This document shows positions 42,753 to 51,459 of a DNA stretch of 64,000 nt, one piece after another (within the stretch, counting starts at the first letter, position 1; every line of letters starts with the position of its first letter). The translations under genes and the position numbers were made by a program. Origin of the DNA: Bog-159 sp963785255 (GTDB taxonomy: Bacteria; Acidobacteriota; Terriglobia; Bryobacterales; Bryobacteraceae); contig CAWAUR010000003.1 of NCBI GenBank assembly GCA_963785255.1, forward strand, positions 310,001-374,000, written 5' to 3'. A model generated the notes under the pieces. It was not told the origin of the DNA and did no database searches. It saw only the letters and a program-made list of their open reading frames with translations.

Positions 42753-45700
42753 ATGCAGAAGCTACTAGCACTAAATCGCGGCGAGATTGCCATCCGCATA
42801 TTGCGCGCCGCCAACGAACTCGGTCTGCGCACCGTCGCCATCTATTCGCAGGAAGACCGCCTCGCATTGCATCGCTTCAAGGCCGATGAAGCGTATCTGA
42901 TCGGCGAAGGCAAAGGACCGGTGGAAGCCTACCTGGATGTGAACGGCATCGTGGCGCTGGCGAAGGAAAAAGGCGTGGACGCGATCCATCCGGGCTATGG
43001 GTTTCTCTCGGAAAATCCGGCGTTGGCACGGGCCTGTGATGCGGCCGGCATCGCGTTCATCGGACCGGGCGCGGAGTTGCTGGAGTTGCTCGGCGACAAG
43101 CGCGCGGCCCGGCAACTGGCGCGACGCGCCGGGATCCCCACTGTGCCCGGAACGGAAGATCCCGTGGCCGATCCGCGCGCGGCGGAACGCATGGCCCGCC
43201 GCATCGGATTTCCGCTGATCGTGAAGGCGGCCTTCGGCGGCGGCGGACGCGGCATGCGGGTGGTGCGCAGTGCGGAGGAGTTCAGCGAGCGGCTTTCCGA
43301 AGCGCGACGCGAAGCGGGCGCGGCTTTCGGCAACGACGCCGTGTTTCTGGAACGCTACGTGGAGCGCGCGCGGCATATCGAAGTGCAGATCCTGGGCGAC
43401 CGCGCGGGCAACCTGCTGCATCTTTATGAGCGCGATTGCTCGGTGCAGCGGCGGCATCAAAAGGTTGTCGAAGTGGCGCCCGCCGTGGGCTTGGACGATG
43501 GCATTCGCCGCGCGTTGGCCGAAGCCGCGGTAAAACTGGCGCGCACGGCCGGTTATTACAACGCCGGCACGGTCGAGTTTCTGGTGGATGCGGATTCGGG
43601 CGAGTGGTATTTCATCGAAGTGAATCCGCGCATTCAGGTGGAACATACGGTCACCGAGATGGTTACGGGCATCGACCTGGTGCGCTGCCAGATCCAAGTG
43701 GCCGAGGGACTGGATCTGTTCGGCGAGGCGATGAACCTGCCGCCGCAGGATCGCATTCCGCTTTACGGCTTCGCCCTGCAATGCCGGATTACAACCGAGG
43801 ATCCATCGAACCACTTTGTGCCGGATTACGGCAAGATTCATACTTACCGTTCGCCCGCGGGGTTCGGCATTCGGCTGGATGGCGGATCGGCATACTCGGG
43901 CGCGGTGATCACGCCCTACTACGATTCGCTGCTGGTGAAGACCACCGCCTGGGGCCGAGAGTTCCGGCATGCCTGCCAGCGTATGGACCGCTGCTTGCGC
44001 GAATTTCGCGTGCGCGGCGTGAAGACTAATATCCCGTTTCTGGAAAACGTGGTGAATCACCGGGATTTTCAGGCGGGCCGGGTAACTACCGGATGGCTGG
44101 AGCAGACCCCGGAGTTAGTGCGCTTCGTGCAACGCAAGGATCGCGCCACCAAGTTACTCACTTACCTGGGCGAAGTGATTATCAATCAGAATCCGACGGT
44201 GGCAGGAAAGGCTGCGCCTGCCAGGATCGACCCGGCGCCAGTGCCGCCGCACGATACGGCTGCGCCGCCGGATGGGACGCGTCAACTGCTGGAAGCGATG
44301 GGGCCGCTGAAATTCGCCGAGTGGACGCGCTCGCAGAAGCGCCTGCTGCTGACCGACACCACGTTCCGCGACGCGCATCAATCGCTGCTGGCCACGCGCG
44401 TGCGTTCGTACGACATGCTGCGCATCGCCAACTTCGTGGCGCACCGGCTGCATAACTTGTACAGCCTTGAAATGTGGGGCGGCGCAACGTTTGACGTGGC
44501 CATGCGATTCCTACACGAAGATCCCTGGCTGCGGCTGCGACAATTGCGCGAGGCGATTCCCAATATCTGTTTTCAGATGCTGCTGCGGGCATCGAACGCA
44601 GTGGGCTATACGGCGTATCCGGATATTGCCGTGGAGGTGTTTATTTACGAAGCCGCCGCGCAGGGGATCGATATCTTCCGCATCTTCGATTCGTTGAACT
44701 GGCTTCCTAACATGAAAATATCCATGGAGGCGGTGCGTAAGACAAGTAAGATATGCGAGGCGGCGGTCTGTTATACGGGCGACATCTTGGATGCGCGCCG
44801 CGATAAGTACACGCTCGACTATTATGTGAAAATGGCGCGTGAGCTGGAGCGTATGGGCGCGCACATACTCGCAATCAAAGACATGGCGGGGCTATGCAAG
44901 CCTTATGCGGCCGAGAAGTTAGTAAGTACTCTGCGGCAAGAGGTAGGCATACCGATACACTTTCATACGCACGATACCAGCGGCATTAATGCGGCTTCGG
45001 TGTTAAAGGCGGCTGAAGCGGGCGTGCACGCGGCCGACGGGGCCATCGCTTCGATGAGCGGGGGAACCAGCCAGCCGAATCTGAATTCGATGGTGGCGGC
45101 GCTCGCCAATACGCCGCGCGATAGCGGGGTCGACCTGGACGCCTTGAACCAATGCGCGGATTACTGGGAAACGGTGCGAACTTACTATGCGCCGTTCGAT
45201 ACAGGCCCTAAGTCGGGGACGGCCGAGGTATATGTTCATGAGATGCCCGGCGGACAATATACTAACTTGCGCGAGCAGGCCGAAGCGATGGGCCTGGGCG
45301 CGCGTTGGCATGAGATCGCGCGGGCTTATGCGGAAGCCAATCGGGCGCTGGGAGACATCGTGAAGGTAACGCCATCGAGCAAAGCGGTCGGCGATCTGGC
45401 GATCTTTTTGGTGAACCACGATATCAGCGTGCAGCAGTTGGAGCGGCTGGGGCCGGATCACAATCTGACGCTGCCCGCATCGGTGATCGAGATGTTGAGT
45501 GGAGCGTTGGGCGAGCCGGAAGGCGGCTGGCCGAAGCGCTTGCAGAAAGCGATTTTGAAAGCCGCGAAACCGCAGCGGGGCCGGCCGGGCGCGCATTTGA
45601 CGCCCGTGAATTTCGAAGAAACGGCGGCCACGCTGGGGCGCAAGATCGGGCATGACCCGGCGCCGGATGAGGTGCTCAGCTTCCTGATGTATCCGGACGT

Positions 45701-46190
45701 TTTTCTGAAGTTCTCGAAGGCGCGGCAGGAGTATGGGAACGTGGAGGTGCTGCCCACGCCGCAATTCTATTACGGGATGAAGAAGGGCGACGAGATCGCG
45801 GTGGAACTGGAGCCGGGCAAGGCGCTGGTGATCAAGTTTCTGACGGTGGGCGAGCCGCATCCGGAAGGCTATCGCACAGTGTTTTTCGAGTTGAACGGGC
45901 AGCCGCGCGAAGTGAATATCCGCGACAAGAGTCTGGAGGTGAAGGTGGCCGCCGCGCCCAAGGCCGATCCCGCGCGGCCCGGAGAGATCGGCGCGCCCAT
46001 TCCAGGGGTGGTTTCGACCGTGGCGGTGGAGTTGCACCAGGTGGTGAAGAAAGGCGACCGGCTGCTGGTGATGGAGGCGATGAAGATGCAGAGCACGGTG
46101 TATGCACCGGTGGGGGGGAAGGTGACGCAGGTGCTGGTGCAGCCGGGGCGGCATGTGGAGGCGAAGGATTTGCTGCTGGTGGTGGAGTAG
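42753..46190 (+). CDS. pyc: pyruvate carboxylase
   Basis: 1145 residues, full length for the single-chain enzyme. Biotin carboxylase domain (about 1-460) with FGGGGRGMRVV, CSVQRRHQKVVE and FIEVNPRIQVEHTVTE. Carboxyltransferase domain (about 530-810) with TDTTFRDAHQSLLATRVR and the zinc-binding IHFHTHDTSG. The biotin carrier at the C-terminus has EAMKMQS, whose Lys is biotinylated. It makes oxaloacetate from pyruvate, bicarbonate and ATP, for anaplerosis and gluconeogenesis. The TAG stop codon is the first three bases of a family A repeat. Confidence 0.97.
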   Translation: MQKLLALNRGEIAIRILRAANELGLRTVAIYSQEDRLALHRFKADEAYLIGEGKGPVEAYLDVNGIVALAKEKGVDAIHPGYGFLSENPALARACDAAGIAFIGPGAELLELLGDKRAARQLARRAGIPTVPGTEDPVADPRAAERMARRIGFPLIVKAAFGGGGRGMRVVRSAEEFSERLSEARREAGAAFGNDAVFLERYVERARHIEVQILGDRAGNLLHLYERDCSVQRRHQKVVEVAPAVGLDDGIRRALAEAAVKLARTAGYYNAGTVEFLVDADSGEWYFIEVNPRIQVEHTVTEMVTGIDLVRCQIQVAEGLDLFGEAMNLPPQDRIPLYGFALQCRITTEDPSNHFVPDYGKIHTYRSPAGFGIRLDGGSAYSGAVITPYYDSLLVKTTAWGREFRHACQRMDRCLREFRVRGVKTNIPFLENVVNHRDFQAGRVTTGWLEQTPELVRFVQRKDRATKLLTYLGEVIINQNPTVAGKAAPARIDPAPVPPHDTAAPPDGTRQLLEAMGPLKFAEWTRSQKRLLLTDTTFRDAHQSLLATRVRSYDMLRIANFVAHRLHNLYSLEMWGGATFDVAMRFLHEDPWLRLRQLREAIPNICFQMLLRASNAVGYTAYPDIAVEVFIYEAAAQGIDIFRIFDSLNWLPNMKISMEAVRKTSKICEAAVCYTGDILDARRDKYTLDYYVKMARELERMGAHILAIKDMAGLCKPYAAEKLVSTLRQEVGIPIHFHTHDTSGINAASVLKAAEAGVHAADGAIASMSGGTSQPNLNSMVAALANTPRDSGVDLDALNQCADYWETVRTYYAPFDTGPKSGTAEVYVHEMPGGQYTNLREQAEAMGLGARWHEIARAYAEANRALGDIVKVTPSSKAVGDLAIFLVNHDISVQQLERLGPDHNLTLPASVIEMLSGALGEPEGGWPKRLQKAILKAAKPQRGRPGAHLTPVNFEETAATLGRKIGHDPAPDEVLSFLMYPDVFLKFSKARQEYGNVEVLPTPQFYYGMKKGDEIAVELEPGKALVIKFLTVGEPHPEGYRTVFFELNGQPREVNIRDKSLEVKVAAAPKADPARPGEIGAPIPGVVSTVAVELHQVVKKGDRLLVMEAMKMQSTVYAPVGGKVTQVLVQPGRHVEAKDLLLVVE

Positions 46191-46211
46191 GACAGGCCTC
46201 CCGGCCTGTCC
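46188..46211. repeat. family A palindrome overlapping the pyc stop codon
   Basis: TAGGACAGGCC, 4 nt, then GGCCTGTCC. The first TAG serves as the stop codon of pyc. Confidence 0.85.
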
Positions 46212-46247
46212 GCGTGCCTAGCGGGCGGCAGCGGGTAACCGCTTAGC

Positions 46248-46587
46248 CTACTCGAGGGCATCAATCTCGCGGGCGACAACATCCCGCAAGGGCGGTGAGG
46301 CCAGTTTGACGGTGTCCCATACAGCTTCGCGGCAACATCCTCGTAGTCATGACGGTGGACGTTGCCAGCCCGGCCATATTCTTCCAGGCAATAGCTGAGT
46401 ATCGGGCTTTCATCTCATCCGGGAGGCGGCGGGAAGCTTCCGAAATGATCTCAAGGCACCGGGTGACGGCATAAACTGTGCGCGCGTCGGCCTGAAAGGC
46501 CTCGTAATCCAGGTCGGCGATAAACTGGTCGGCGAGGTCGATATGGCGTTCGATATCTCGCAGGACGGCCGCCGCGTCAGAAGGCAT
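46248..46587 (-). pseudogene. hepT: HepT-like (HEPN) toxin with two frameshifts
   Basis: The first frame reads VLRDIERHIDLADQFIADL...RCLEIISEASRRLPDEMKARYSAIAWKNMAG, the helical part of HepT. The conserved RNase/AMPylation-target motif continues in a second frame from about 46373 (AGNVHRHDYEDVAAKL). The C-terminus VWDTVKLASPPLRDVVAREIDALE is in a third frame, ending at a TAG at 46248. Each switch needs one missing base, at a short G run in both cases, so base-calling error is possible; otherwise the toxin is dead. With both repaired the protein is a normal-length 113-residue HepT. It overlaps the MntA gene by 11 nt. Confidence 0.7.
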
Positions 46588-46873
46588 AGATAGCGTCAGT
46601 GGTGGCCGCCGGTTTGACGTAAGGCTTCAGTCCGTCGCGGTTAACCACGTCCACGCGGCCGTCGAACAAGGCCGCGATATCTGCCTTCAAACCGGCGTAG
46701 TCAAAAACGGTAATGCGGGCCGCGGGATCGAACTCGAGCATGATATCGGTGTCGCTATCAGGCCGCTGATCGCCCCGCGCGCACGAACCGAACAATGCCG
46801 CGTGAGCTACGCCGCGCTTGCGCAGAGTGGCTTCGTTTTCCCGCAGCCGGGCTATGATCTGTTCGCGGTCCAT
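46577..46873 (-). CDS. mntA: MntA-like nucleotidyltransferase antitoxin
   Basis: 98 residues of the minimal nucleotidyltransferase fold. FGSCARGDQRPDSDTDIMLEF contains the GSxARGDxxxDSDxD motif: Gly-Ser and the two Asp that bind Mg2+ and ATP. In known MntA/HepT pairs this enzyme transfers AMP to a Tyr of HepT in its RX4HXY motif and thereby silences it. Here the HepT motif (RHDY) exists but is in a shifted frame. A TATAGG box 6 nt before the ATG is a possible promoter. Confidence 0.85.
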   Translation of the reverse strand: MDREQIIARLRENEATLRKRGVAHAALFGSCARGDQRPDSDTDIMLEFDPAARITVFDYAGLKADIAALFDGRVDVVNRDGLKPYVKPAATTDAIYAF

Positions 46874-46985
46874 AACCTACCTATAGCTTAAACTCTAACG
46901 GGTAATCCTCAATAGGCCTACATTCCGCGCCCGATATCCTCTCGCGTTCAAACTTCCGATAGGCTCAGCGAGGAGCGCGCCCCGC
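46874..46985. other. short non-coding gap
   Basis: 112 bp upstream of mntA and downstream of the 46986 gene. No repeats or hairpins stand out. Confidence 0.3.
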
Positions 46986-47702
46986 CTACCGGTGCGGCAC
47001 GGGCGGCTGCGGCGGCTTGCGGTGCAGAAATCCGTTGGCAAAAAACTTCTGCCGGATGTCCGGCCAGAATTCCGCGGCCACGTTGCCGATCGCCCAGCCC
47101 CCTATGCTGGTGCCCAAGCGGGTGGCCATCACGGTCCCCGTGCGGCTGGCGGAAGGATAGTAAATATTCGACGCGCCGATGCCCAGCGCCATGCCCAGGA
47201 TGCCCGACGCATTGAACGACTCGCGGCCGGAATCCATGCGGGCCACCGGAATCCGGCTCAATGAATAGGCCACCCGTTTGAAAATCCGCGCATGCGGACC
47301 TTTGCGAAAATATCTGGGGTCCTGATGCAGCAGACAGGCGAGTATGCCGTCGCTGAACAGGTTTTGGGAAGTAAAATCGCCGTATGCGGCGCCGAACCGC
47401 TTCGCATAGGCGGCGCCGCCTTCACCATATTTGGGCGTCTGGTCGTCAGCTTGCGAAAGGCCGGCGCTGAGGGCGGCGGCCGCAATATTGAACGGATCCT
47501 TGGTTTCGTCGAAGAAAAACTGCCATTTTTGTTTGCGAGTTAGAGGCGGAGTGTTCGCGGAGGCGTCGTTGACGGTCTGGTAATCGGGCATGATGCCCAG
47601 AATGCGGTCGTGATTCAGACCGTCCGAAGATTGGGCCGGCGCGAACATGGGCAGTGCGGTGGCGATGAACACAGCCGCAACGACACGCAGGGGAACGCCC
47701 AT
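46986..47702 (-). CDS. secreted protein of unknown function, acidobacterial type
   Basis: 238 residues from the ATG at 47702 with a signal peptide (MGVPLRVVAAVFIATALPMFAPAQS); the longer frame upstream runs into glcF. Conserved-looking blocks are LTRKQKWQFFFDETKDPFN, QNLFSDGILACLLHQDPRYFRKG and SNIYYPSASRTG. The pattern of short helices with Gly-rich ends may be an outer-membrane-associated protein common in acidobacteria, but I cannot name it. It lies 49 nt after glcF in the same direction. Confidence 0.6.
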   Translation of the reverse strand: MGVPLRVVAAVFIATALPMFAPAQSSDGLNHDRILGIMPDYQTVNDASANTPPLTRKQKWQFFFDETKDPFNIAAAALSAGLSQADDQTPKYGEGGAAYAKRFGAAYGDFTSQNLFSDGILACLLHQDPRYFRKGPHARIFKRVAYSLSRIPVARMDSGRESFNASGILGMALGIGASNIYYPSASRTGTVMATRLGTSIGGWAIGNVAAEFWPDIRQKFFANGFLHRKPPQPPVPHR

Positions 47703-47751
47703 CACCCAGGGAAGGCCCACATCGGGTGAGGCGCGCCGGCGTGGCGGAAAG

Positions 47752-49062
47752 TTACGTGCCGGCGGATTGGTTCTGGTAGGCCTCGTCCAGTAGCTCCACC
47801 ACGTGCACCACGCGTTGCCCCTCGCCATGCAGGCTGACGCCCGCGCGCAGTTGCAGAGTGCATCCGGGATTAGCCGTGGCGATCACCTCCGCGCCGGTCC
47901 GGTTCACGTTTTCCATCTTCCGCTCCAGGATCTGCATGGACATCTCGTTTTGGACCACGTTATAGATGCCTGCGCTGCCGCAGCAGAGGTCGGAAAGGGG
48001 CATCTCGCGGAACGTCAAGCCGGGGATGGCTGCGAGCAGCTTGCGCGGCGCCATGCGGACGCCTTGGCCGTGCGCCAGGTGGCACGAATCCTGATAAGTC
48101 ACGGTGATGGGCAGCGGGTGCATCGCGGGATTCAGCTCGATGGAAGCCAGGAACTCCGTGATATCCTGCACGCGCTGGGAAAACTCGCAGGCGCGCGCGG
48201 CGTATGCAGGGCCGCCTTCCAAAAGCTCGCCATACTCTTTCAAGGTCGATCCGCAGCCGGCCGCATTGGTCAGGATGACGTCGTAACCGCCCTCCGCCAG
48301 GGCGTCGATATTGCGTCGCGCCAGAACCCGGGCCTGATCGCGCAAGCCCGCATGCACGTGTAGCGCGCCGCAGCACGCCTGGCCGGCGGCGACCACCACT
48401 TCGCAGCCGTTCTTTTGCAGGACGCGGACGGTAGCTTCGTTCATCCGGGCGAAGCATACGTTGGCGATGCATCCGGCCATAAACGCCACGCGGTGGCGGC
48501 GCGGGCCCTCGGCGGGAAACGTTTTGCCGATTTTATTGAAAAAGAACGGCGGCTCGGCGGGCGGCGCAAGCTGTTCCACGTCGCCCAGTTTTCCCAACAG
48601 CTTCAGGAAGCCTAGCCCGCGCACCAACCGTTGCAGTCCGCTGCCCTGGTAGAGATAAAGCATGGCGCCCATGGTGGTCATCAGCGCCGGCGATTCGAGC
48701 AGATGGCCGAAGACGAAGCGGCGCATACGCTGCTCGCCGCGTGTGCGGACCACGGCGGTTTCGATTTCGGCGCGCGCGGCTTCCACCAGCCGGCCGTAGC
48801 GCACGCCCGACGGGCAGGCGCTCTCGCACCCGCGGCAGGCCAGACACAATTCGATGTGTTCGATGTACGACGGGCCGATGGGCGCGCCCGCGGCGACCTG
48901 GGCCATCTGGCGGATGCGTCCGCGCGGCGAATCCGCCTCCAGGCCCAGCACGCGATAGGTGGGGCAGGCGTTCAGGCACAAGCCACAATGCACGCACTTA
49001 TCCAGATCGGCCTGCTGGGGCCTATCGTGCGCGATCTCAGATACGATTGTAGAGCCGTCCAC
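47752..49062 (-). CDS. glcF: glycolate oxidase iron-sulfur subunit
   Basis: 436 residues from the GTG at 49062, which overlaps the glcE end by 26 nt; no strong ribosome binding site is seen, so the start is provisional. Two 4Fe-4S motifs are present near the N-terminus (CVHCGLCLNACP and CLACRGCESACPSGV). Two CCG domains follow (QACCGALHVHAG and DLCCGSAGIYNVVQ). This subunit passes electrons from the flavin subunits of the GlcDEF complex to the quinone pool. The FAD/catalytic subunit GlcD is not in the window. Confidence 0.9.
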   Translation of the reverse strand: MDGSTIVSEIAHDRPQQADLDKCVHCGLCLNACPTYRVLGLEADSPRGRIRQMAQVAAGAPIGPSYIEHIELCLACRGCESACPSGVRYGRLVEAARAEIETAVVRTRGEQRMRRFVFGHLLESPALMTTMGAMLYLYQGSGLQRLVRGLGFLKLLGKLGDVEQLAPPAEPPFFFNKIGKTFPAEGPRRHRVAFMAGCIANVCFARMNEATVRVLQKNGCEVVVAAGQACCGALHVHAGLRDQARVLARRNIDALAEGGYDVILTNAAGCGSTLKEYGELLEGGPAYAARACEFSQRVQDITEFLASIELNPAMHPLPITVTYQDSCHLAHGQGVRMAPRKLLAAIPGLTFREMPLSDLCCGSAGIYNVVQNEMSMQILERKMENVNRTGAEVIATANPGCTLQLRAGVSLHGEGQRVVHVVELLDEAYQNQSAGT

Positions 49063-50212
49063 GGTTGAGTAAGAGCTGCGGATCGAACATCTGCTTGATC
49101 CGCCGCATAATCTCCAGATCCTGCCCCGGCATGGGCCAGAGCGGCTTCTCCTGTTTCCGGTCTTCAGGCGCGAATTCGACCACGGTCTCGGTGTGATCGC
49201 TCGCGGTTTTCGCGGCGAAATCGGCGGCCTCGGCGAAATCCTCAAAGTAGGCGCGGCAAACGCCCGAACCCGCGCGCGCCATCGCCGGTCCCGATATCGA
49301 GTGCATCACCGGCTTCAACTCTTTCAGGGTACATGAGACGCGCACCACCGCGCCATCTGCATGCGTATCGAGATAGCGCGGCGTGAACTCCTGGATCTCG
49401 CGCCAGAAGCCGCCTTCTTCCTCCTGCGGAACTGGTTGCGCGCCCATGGCGGCCAGATCCCGCTCGTAGCGTGCGATGGCAGCCGCGTTTCCGCCCGCCC
49501 ACACTGCCAAAACGTAAGCCGGCGTTTCCGTTTCCGCAATGATCGCAGCCGCACTGGGATTCAACAGATCGATGGCGGCGGGATCCAGCGGACTTTTCAG
49601 GATGGCGTCGCGTGCAGCCAGGGCTTCATCGAGGCCGGCAAACGAAAATCGAAACGTGCGCTCGCGGGGCGGCTGTGGAATCAATTTGAAATTCACCACC
49701 GCGAGAGCCGCCAGCGTGCCGAACGACCCGATCATGAGCTTGCCCATATCGAGCCCCGCCACGTTTTTCACCACCATGCCGCCCGATTCGATCAACTTGC
49801 CTTCGAGCGTGGCGAACTCGATGCCGATCACCAGGTCGCGCGCCGTGCCGTAAAGCCTGCGCCGCGGACCGTTCGAGTTGCAGGCGACGATTCCGCCGAT
49901 GGTGGCCGTATCCGCGAACGGTGGATCGAGCGGGATCATCTGGCGGTGCTCGGCCAGCAAGCAGCTCAACTCACGATACGAAATGCCGGCTTCCACGCTG
50001 ATGGTTAAATCGCGCGGCTCGTACTGGAGGACGCGCGCCATCGCGCTGGTGGTGATAGTGATGTCCGCAGGCGCCACGGGTCCGCCCATGCGCCGCTTGG
50101 TGAAGTGGCCGCCCAATTCGATGCTCTGGCCGCGCGCCGCCGCCCACCGCATAGCCTCGGCCAGTTCTCCCGGGCTTTCGGGCCGGACCGTGTCAGTAAA
50201 ATAGTCCGGCAT
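49037..50212 (-). CDS. glcE: glycolate oxidase FAD-binding subunit
   Basis: 391 residues. The FAD-binding PCMH-type domain is clear: GGHFTKRRMG, LTISVEAGISYRELSCLLAEHRQMIPLDPPF, ATIGGIVACNSNGPRRRLYGTARDLVIGIEFATLEG and GGMVVKNVAGLDMGKLMIGSFGTL. The C-terminal half is divergent, as usual in GlcE. It overlaps the upstream membrane-protein gene by 20 nt and glcF by 26 nt. The complex oxidises glycolate (or D-lactate) to glyoxylate. Confidence 0.9.
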   Translation of the reverse strand: MPDYFTDTVRPESPGELAEAMRWAAARGQSIELGGHFTKRRMGGPVAPADITITTSAMARVLQYEPRDLTISVEAGISYRELSCLLAEHRQMIPLDPPFADTATIGGIVACNSNGPRRRLYGTARDLVIGIEFATLEGKLIESGGMVVKNVAGLDMGKLMIGSFGTLAALAVVNFKLIPQPPRERTFRFSFAGLDEALAARDAILKSPLDPAAIDLLNPSAAAIIAETETPAYVLAVWAGGNAAAIARYERDLAAMGAQPVPQEEEGGFWREIQEFTPRYLDTHADGAVVRVSCTLKELKPVMHSISGPAMARAGSGVCRAYFEDFAEAADFAAKTASDHTETVVEFAPEDRKQEKPLWPMPGQDLEIMRRIKQMFDPQLLLNRGRLYNRI

Positions 50213-50552
50213 GGGAGGAAAAGACGATGGCGCGCAGCACGTAGCCGAGAATGGTGAGCACGATGGATCCCAGGAAAGCCGGTAGAAATCCGTCGATCGT
50301 GAATCCCGGGACGAACAGCGACGCCAGCTTAAGCAGGAAAGCGTTCACGACCAGCCGGAACAGGCCCAGCGTGAGGATGGTGAGGGGAAAAGTGATGAGC
50401 CGGAGCGGCCATCCGATCAGGATGTTCACAACGGCGAGAACGGCGGTCGCCATCAAGGCCGTGCCGTAGCCGCGCACCCGAATGCCGGGAACGATCAGGG
50501 TTACCAGCCACAAGGCGAGGGCGCTGAGCAGCCAGTTTACGAGGATATACAC
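50193..50552 (-). CDS. small four-helix membrane protein, phage-holin-IV superfamily
   Basis: 119 residues, GTG start with GGAGA 7 nt upstream. Four hydrophobic helices (about 6-24, 32-51, 58-79 and 88-108) match the PF04020 'phage holin family' proteins, which are widely distributed, chromosomal and not obviously phage. It overlaps glcE by 20 nt, so it is first in the glcEF operon; a link to glycolate metabolism is not known. Confidence 0.8.
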   Translation of the reverse strand: MYILVNWLLSALALWLVTLIVPGIRVRGYGTALMATAVLAVVNILIGWPLRLITFPLTILTLGLFRLVVNAFLLKLASLFVPGFTIDGFLPAFLGSIVLTILGYVLRAIVFSSHAGLFY

Positions 50553-50571
50553 AAATGTGTCTCCGGAGATC

Positions 50572-50577
50572 CATAAT
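50572..50577 (+). promoter_or_regulatory. putative -10 box (CATAAT) of the DUF72 gene
   Basis: CATAAT, 6 nt, then the ATG at 50584. GGAG lies 14 nt upstream of the ATG, too far for a usual Shine-Dalgarno, so leaderless transcription is possible. Confidence 0.35.
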
Positions 50578-50583
50578 AAGCCA

Positions 50584-51297
50584 ATGGCCCGACTCTTTGC
50601 CGGAACCTCCGGATTTGCCTACGCCCAGTGGAAGCCGCGATTCTATCCCGCGAAGCTGCCCGCCAACAAGTTTCTGGAACATTACGCGCAGCGGTTGAAC
50701 TCCGTGGAGATCAACTACACGTTCCGCCGCATGCCCTCGGCAGCGACGCTCGAAAGCTGGGTGGCTGCCACGCCGCCGGGCTTCGTCTTCGCGCTGAAAG
50801 GGCACATGCGGATTACGCACATCATGCGGCTGAAGAATGCGGCGGAGGCCACGGCCGTATTTCTGCGCGCCATCGATCCGTTGCGATCGGCGCGGCGGCT
50901 GGGACCGATTCTGTTTCAGCTTCCGCCGCAGATGCGCTGCGATCTGGAGTTATTGCGAACGTTCCTGGAAAACCTGCCGGACGATTTGCGGTTTGCATTC
51001 GAATTCCGGCATGTATCGTGGCTGGTGGACGAGGTGTATCGGATGCTGGAGGCGCGCAATATTTCGCTGTGCGTGGCCGAGAGCGAGAAACTGGAAGTGC
51101 CCGAAGTGATCACTGCGGATTTTGTGTATTACAGGCTGCGCAAGCCGGAGTATACGGCGGAGGATGTGGATTCGATCGCGGCGCGCGCGCGTGAGCTGCT
51201 GGCGCAGGGCAAGGATCTGTTTTTGATGTTCAAGCATGAAGAGACTCCCGATGGCGCGCTGAACGCGGAAGACGTGTTGCGCAAAGGCGGCGGGTAA
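50584..51297 (+). CDS. DUF72 family protein (YecE-like)
   Basis: 237 residues from the ATG at 50584; the longer frame upstream belongs to antisense sequence of the membrane-protein gene. LFAGTSGFAYAQWKPRFYPAKLPANKFLEHYAQRLNSVEINYTF is the typical opening of the TIM-barrel-like DUF72 family, followed by PPGFVFALKGHMRITH, LGPILFQLPPQM and DFVYYRLRKPEY. The family has no established biochemical role. The usual family length of about 240-280 fits. Confidence 0.9.
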   Translation: MARLFAGTSGFAYAQWKPRFYPAKLPANKFLEHYAQRLNSVEINYTFRRMPSAATLESWVAATPPGFVFALKGHMRITHIMRLKNAAEATAVFLRAIDPLRSARRLGPILFQLPPQMRCDLELLRTFLENLPDDLRFAFEFRHVSWLVDEVYRMLEARNISLCVAESEKLEVPEVITADFVYYRLRKPEYTAEDVDSIAARARELLAQGKDLFLMFKHEETPDGALNAEDVLRKGGG

Positions 51298-51459
51298 CAG
51301 GTTTTTACAAGTTTAAGTCCCGGAACCGCTTGCTTACGGGCGCGGCTCAGAAGAGCCAGCCTGCGTCTTCAACGGAGCGGCGCAGCAGATTTAGCCGTGG
51401 GGCAGGCCATCAGAGCACGGTGCCACAAACGACAAACAAGTTACCGGTAAGTCGTAAGA
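51298..51459. repeat. degenerate family C and family B repeat remnants
   Basis: CCGGAACCGCTTGCTTACGG and GCGCGGCTCAGAAGAGCC (about 51322-51358) resemble one arm of family C as found in the element at 22913, and GTGGGGCAGGCCATC (about 51400-51414) resembles family B. The block lies between the convergent DUF72 and ADOP genes. Confidence 0.5.

Noticed and set aside
44920..45000. Apparent overuse of GTAAGT/ACTTAC words
   Set aside because: By a rough manual count about 17 copies occur in both strands of the window, close to what base composition predicts, so no uptake or methylation signal is claimed.
50193..50552. Prophage holin gene
   Set aside because: Only the family name refers to phage; there are no phage structural, lysis or integrase genes nearby, and the gene is overlapped with glcE.
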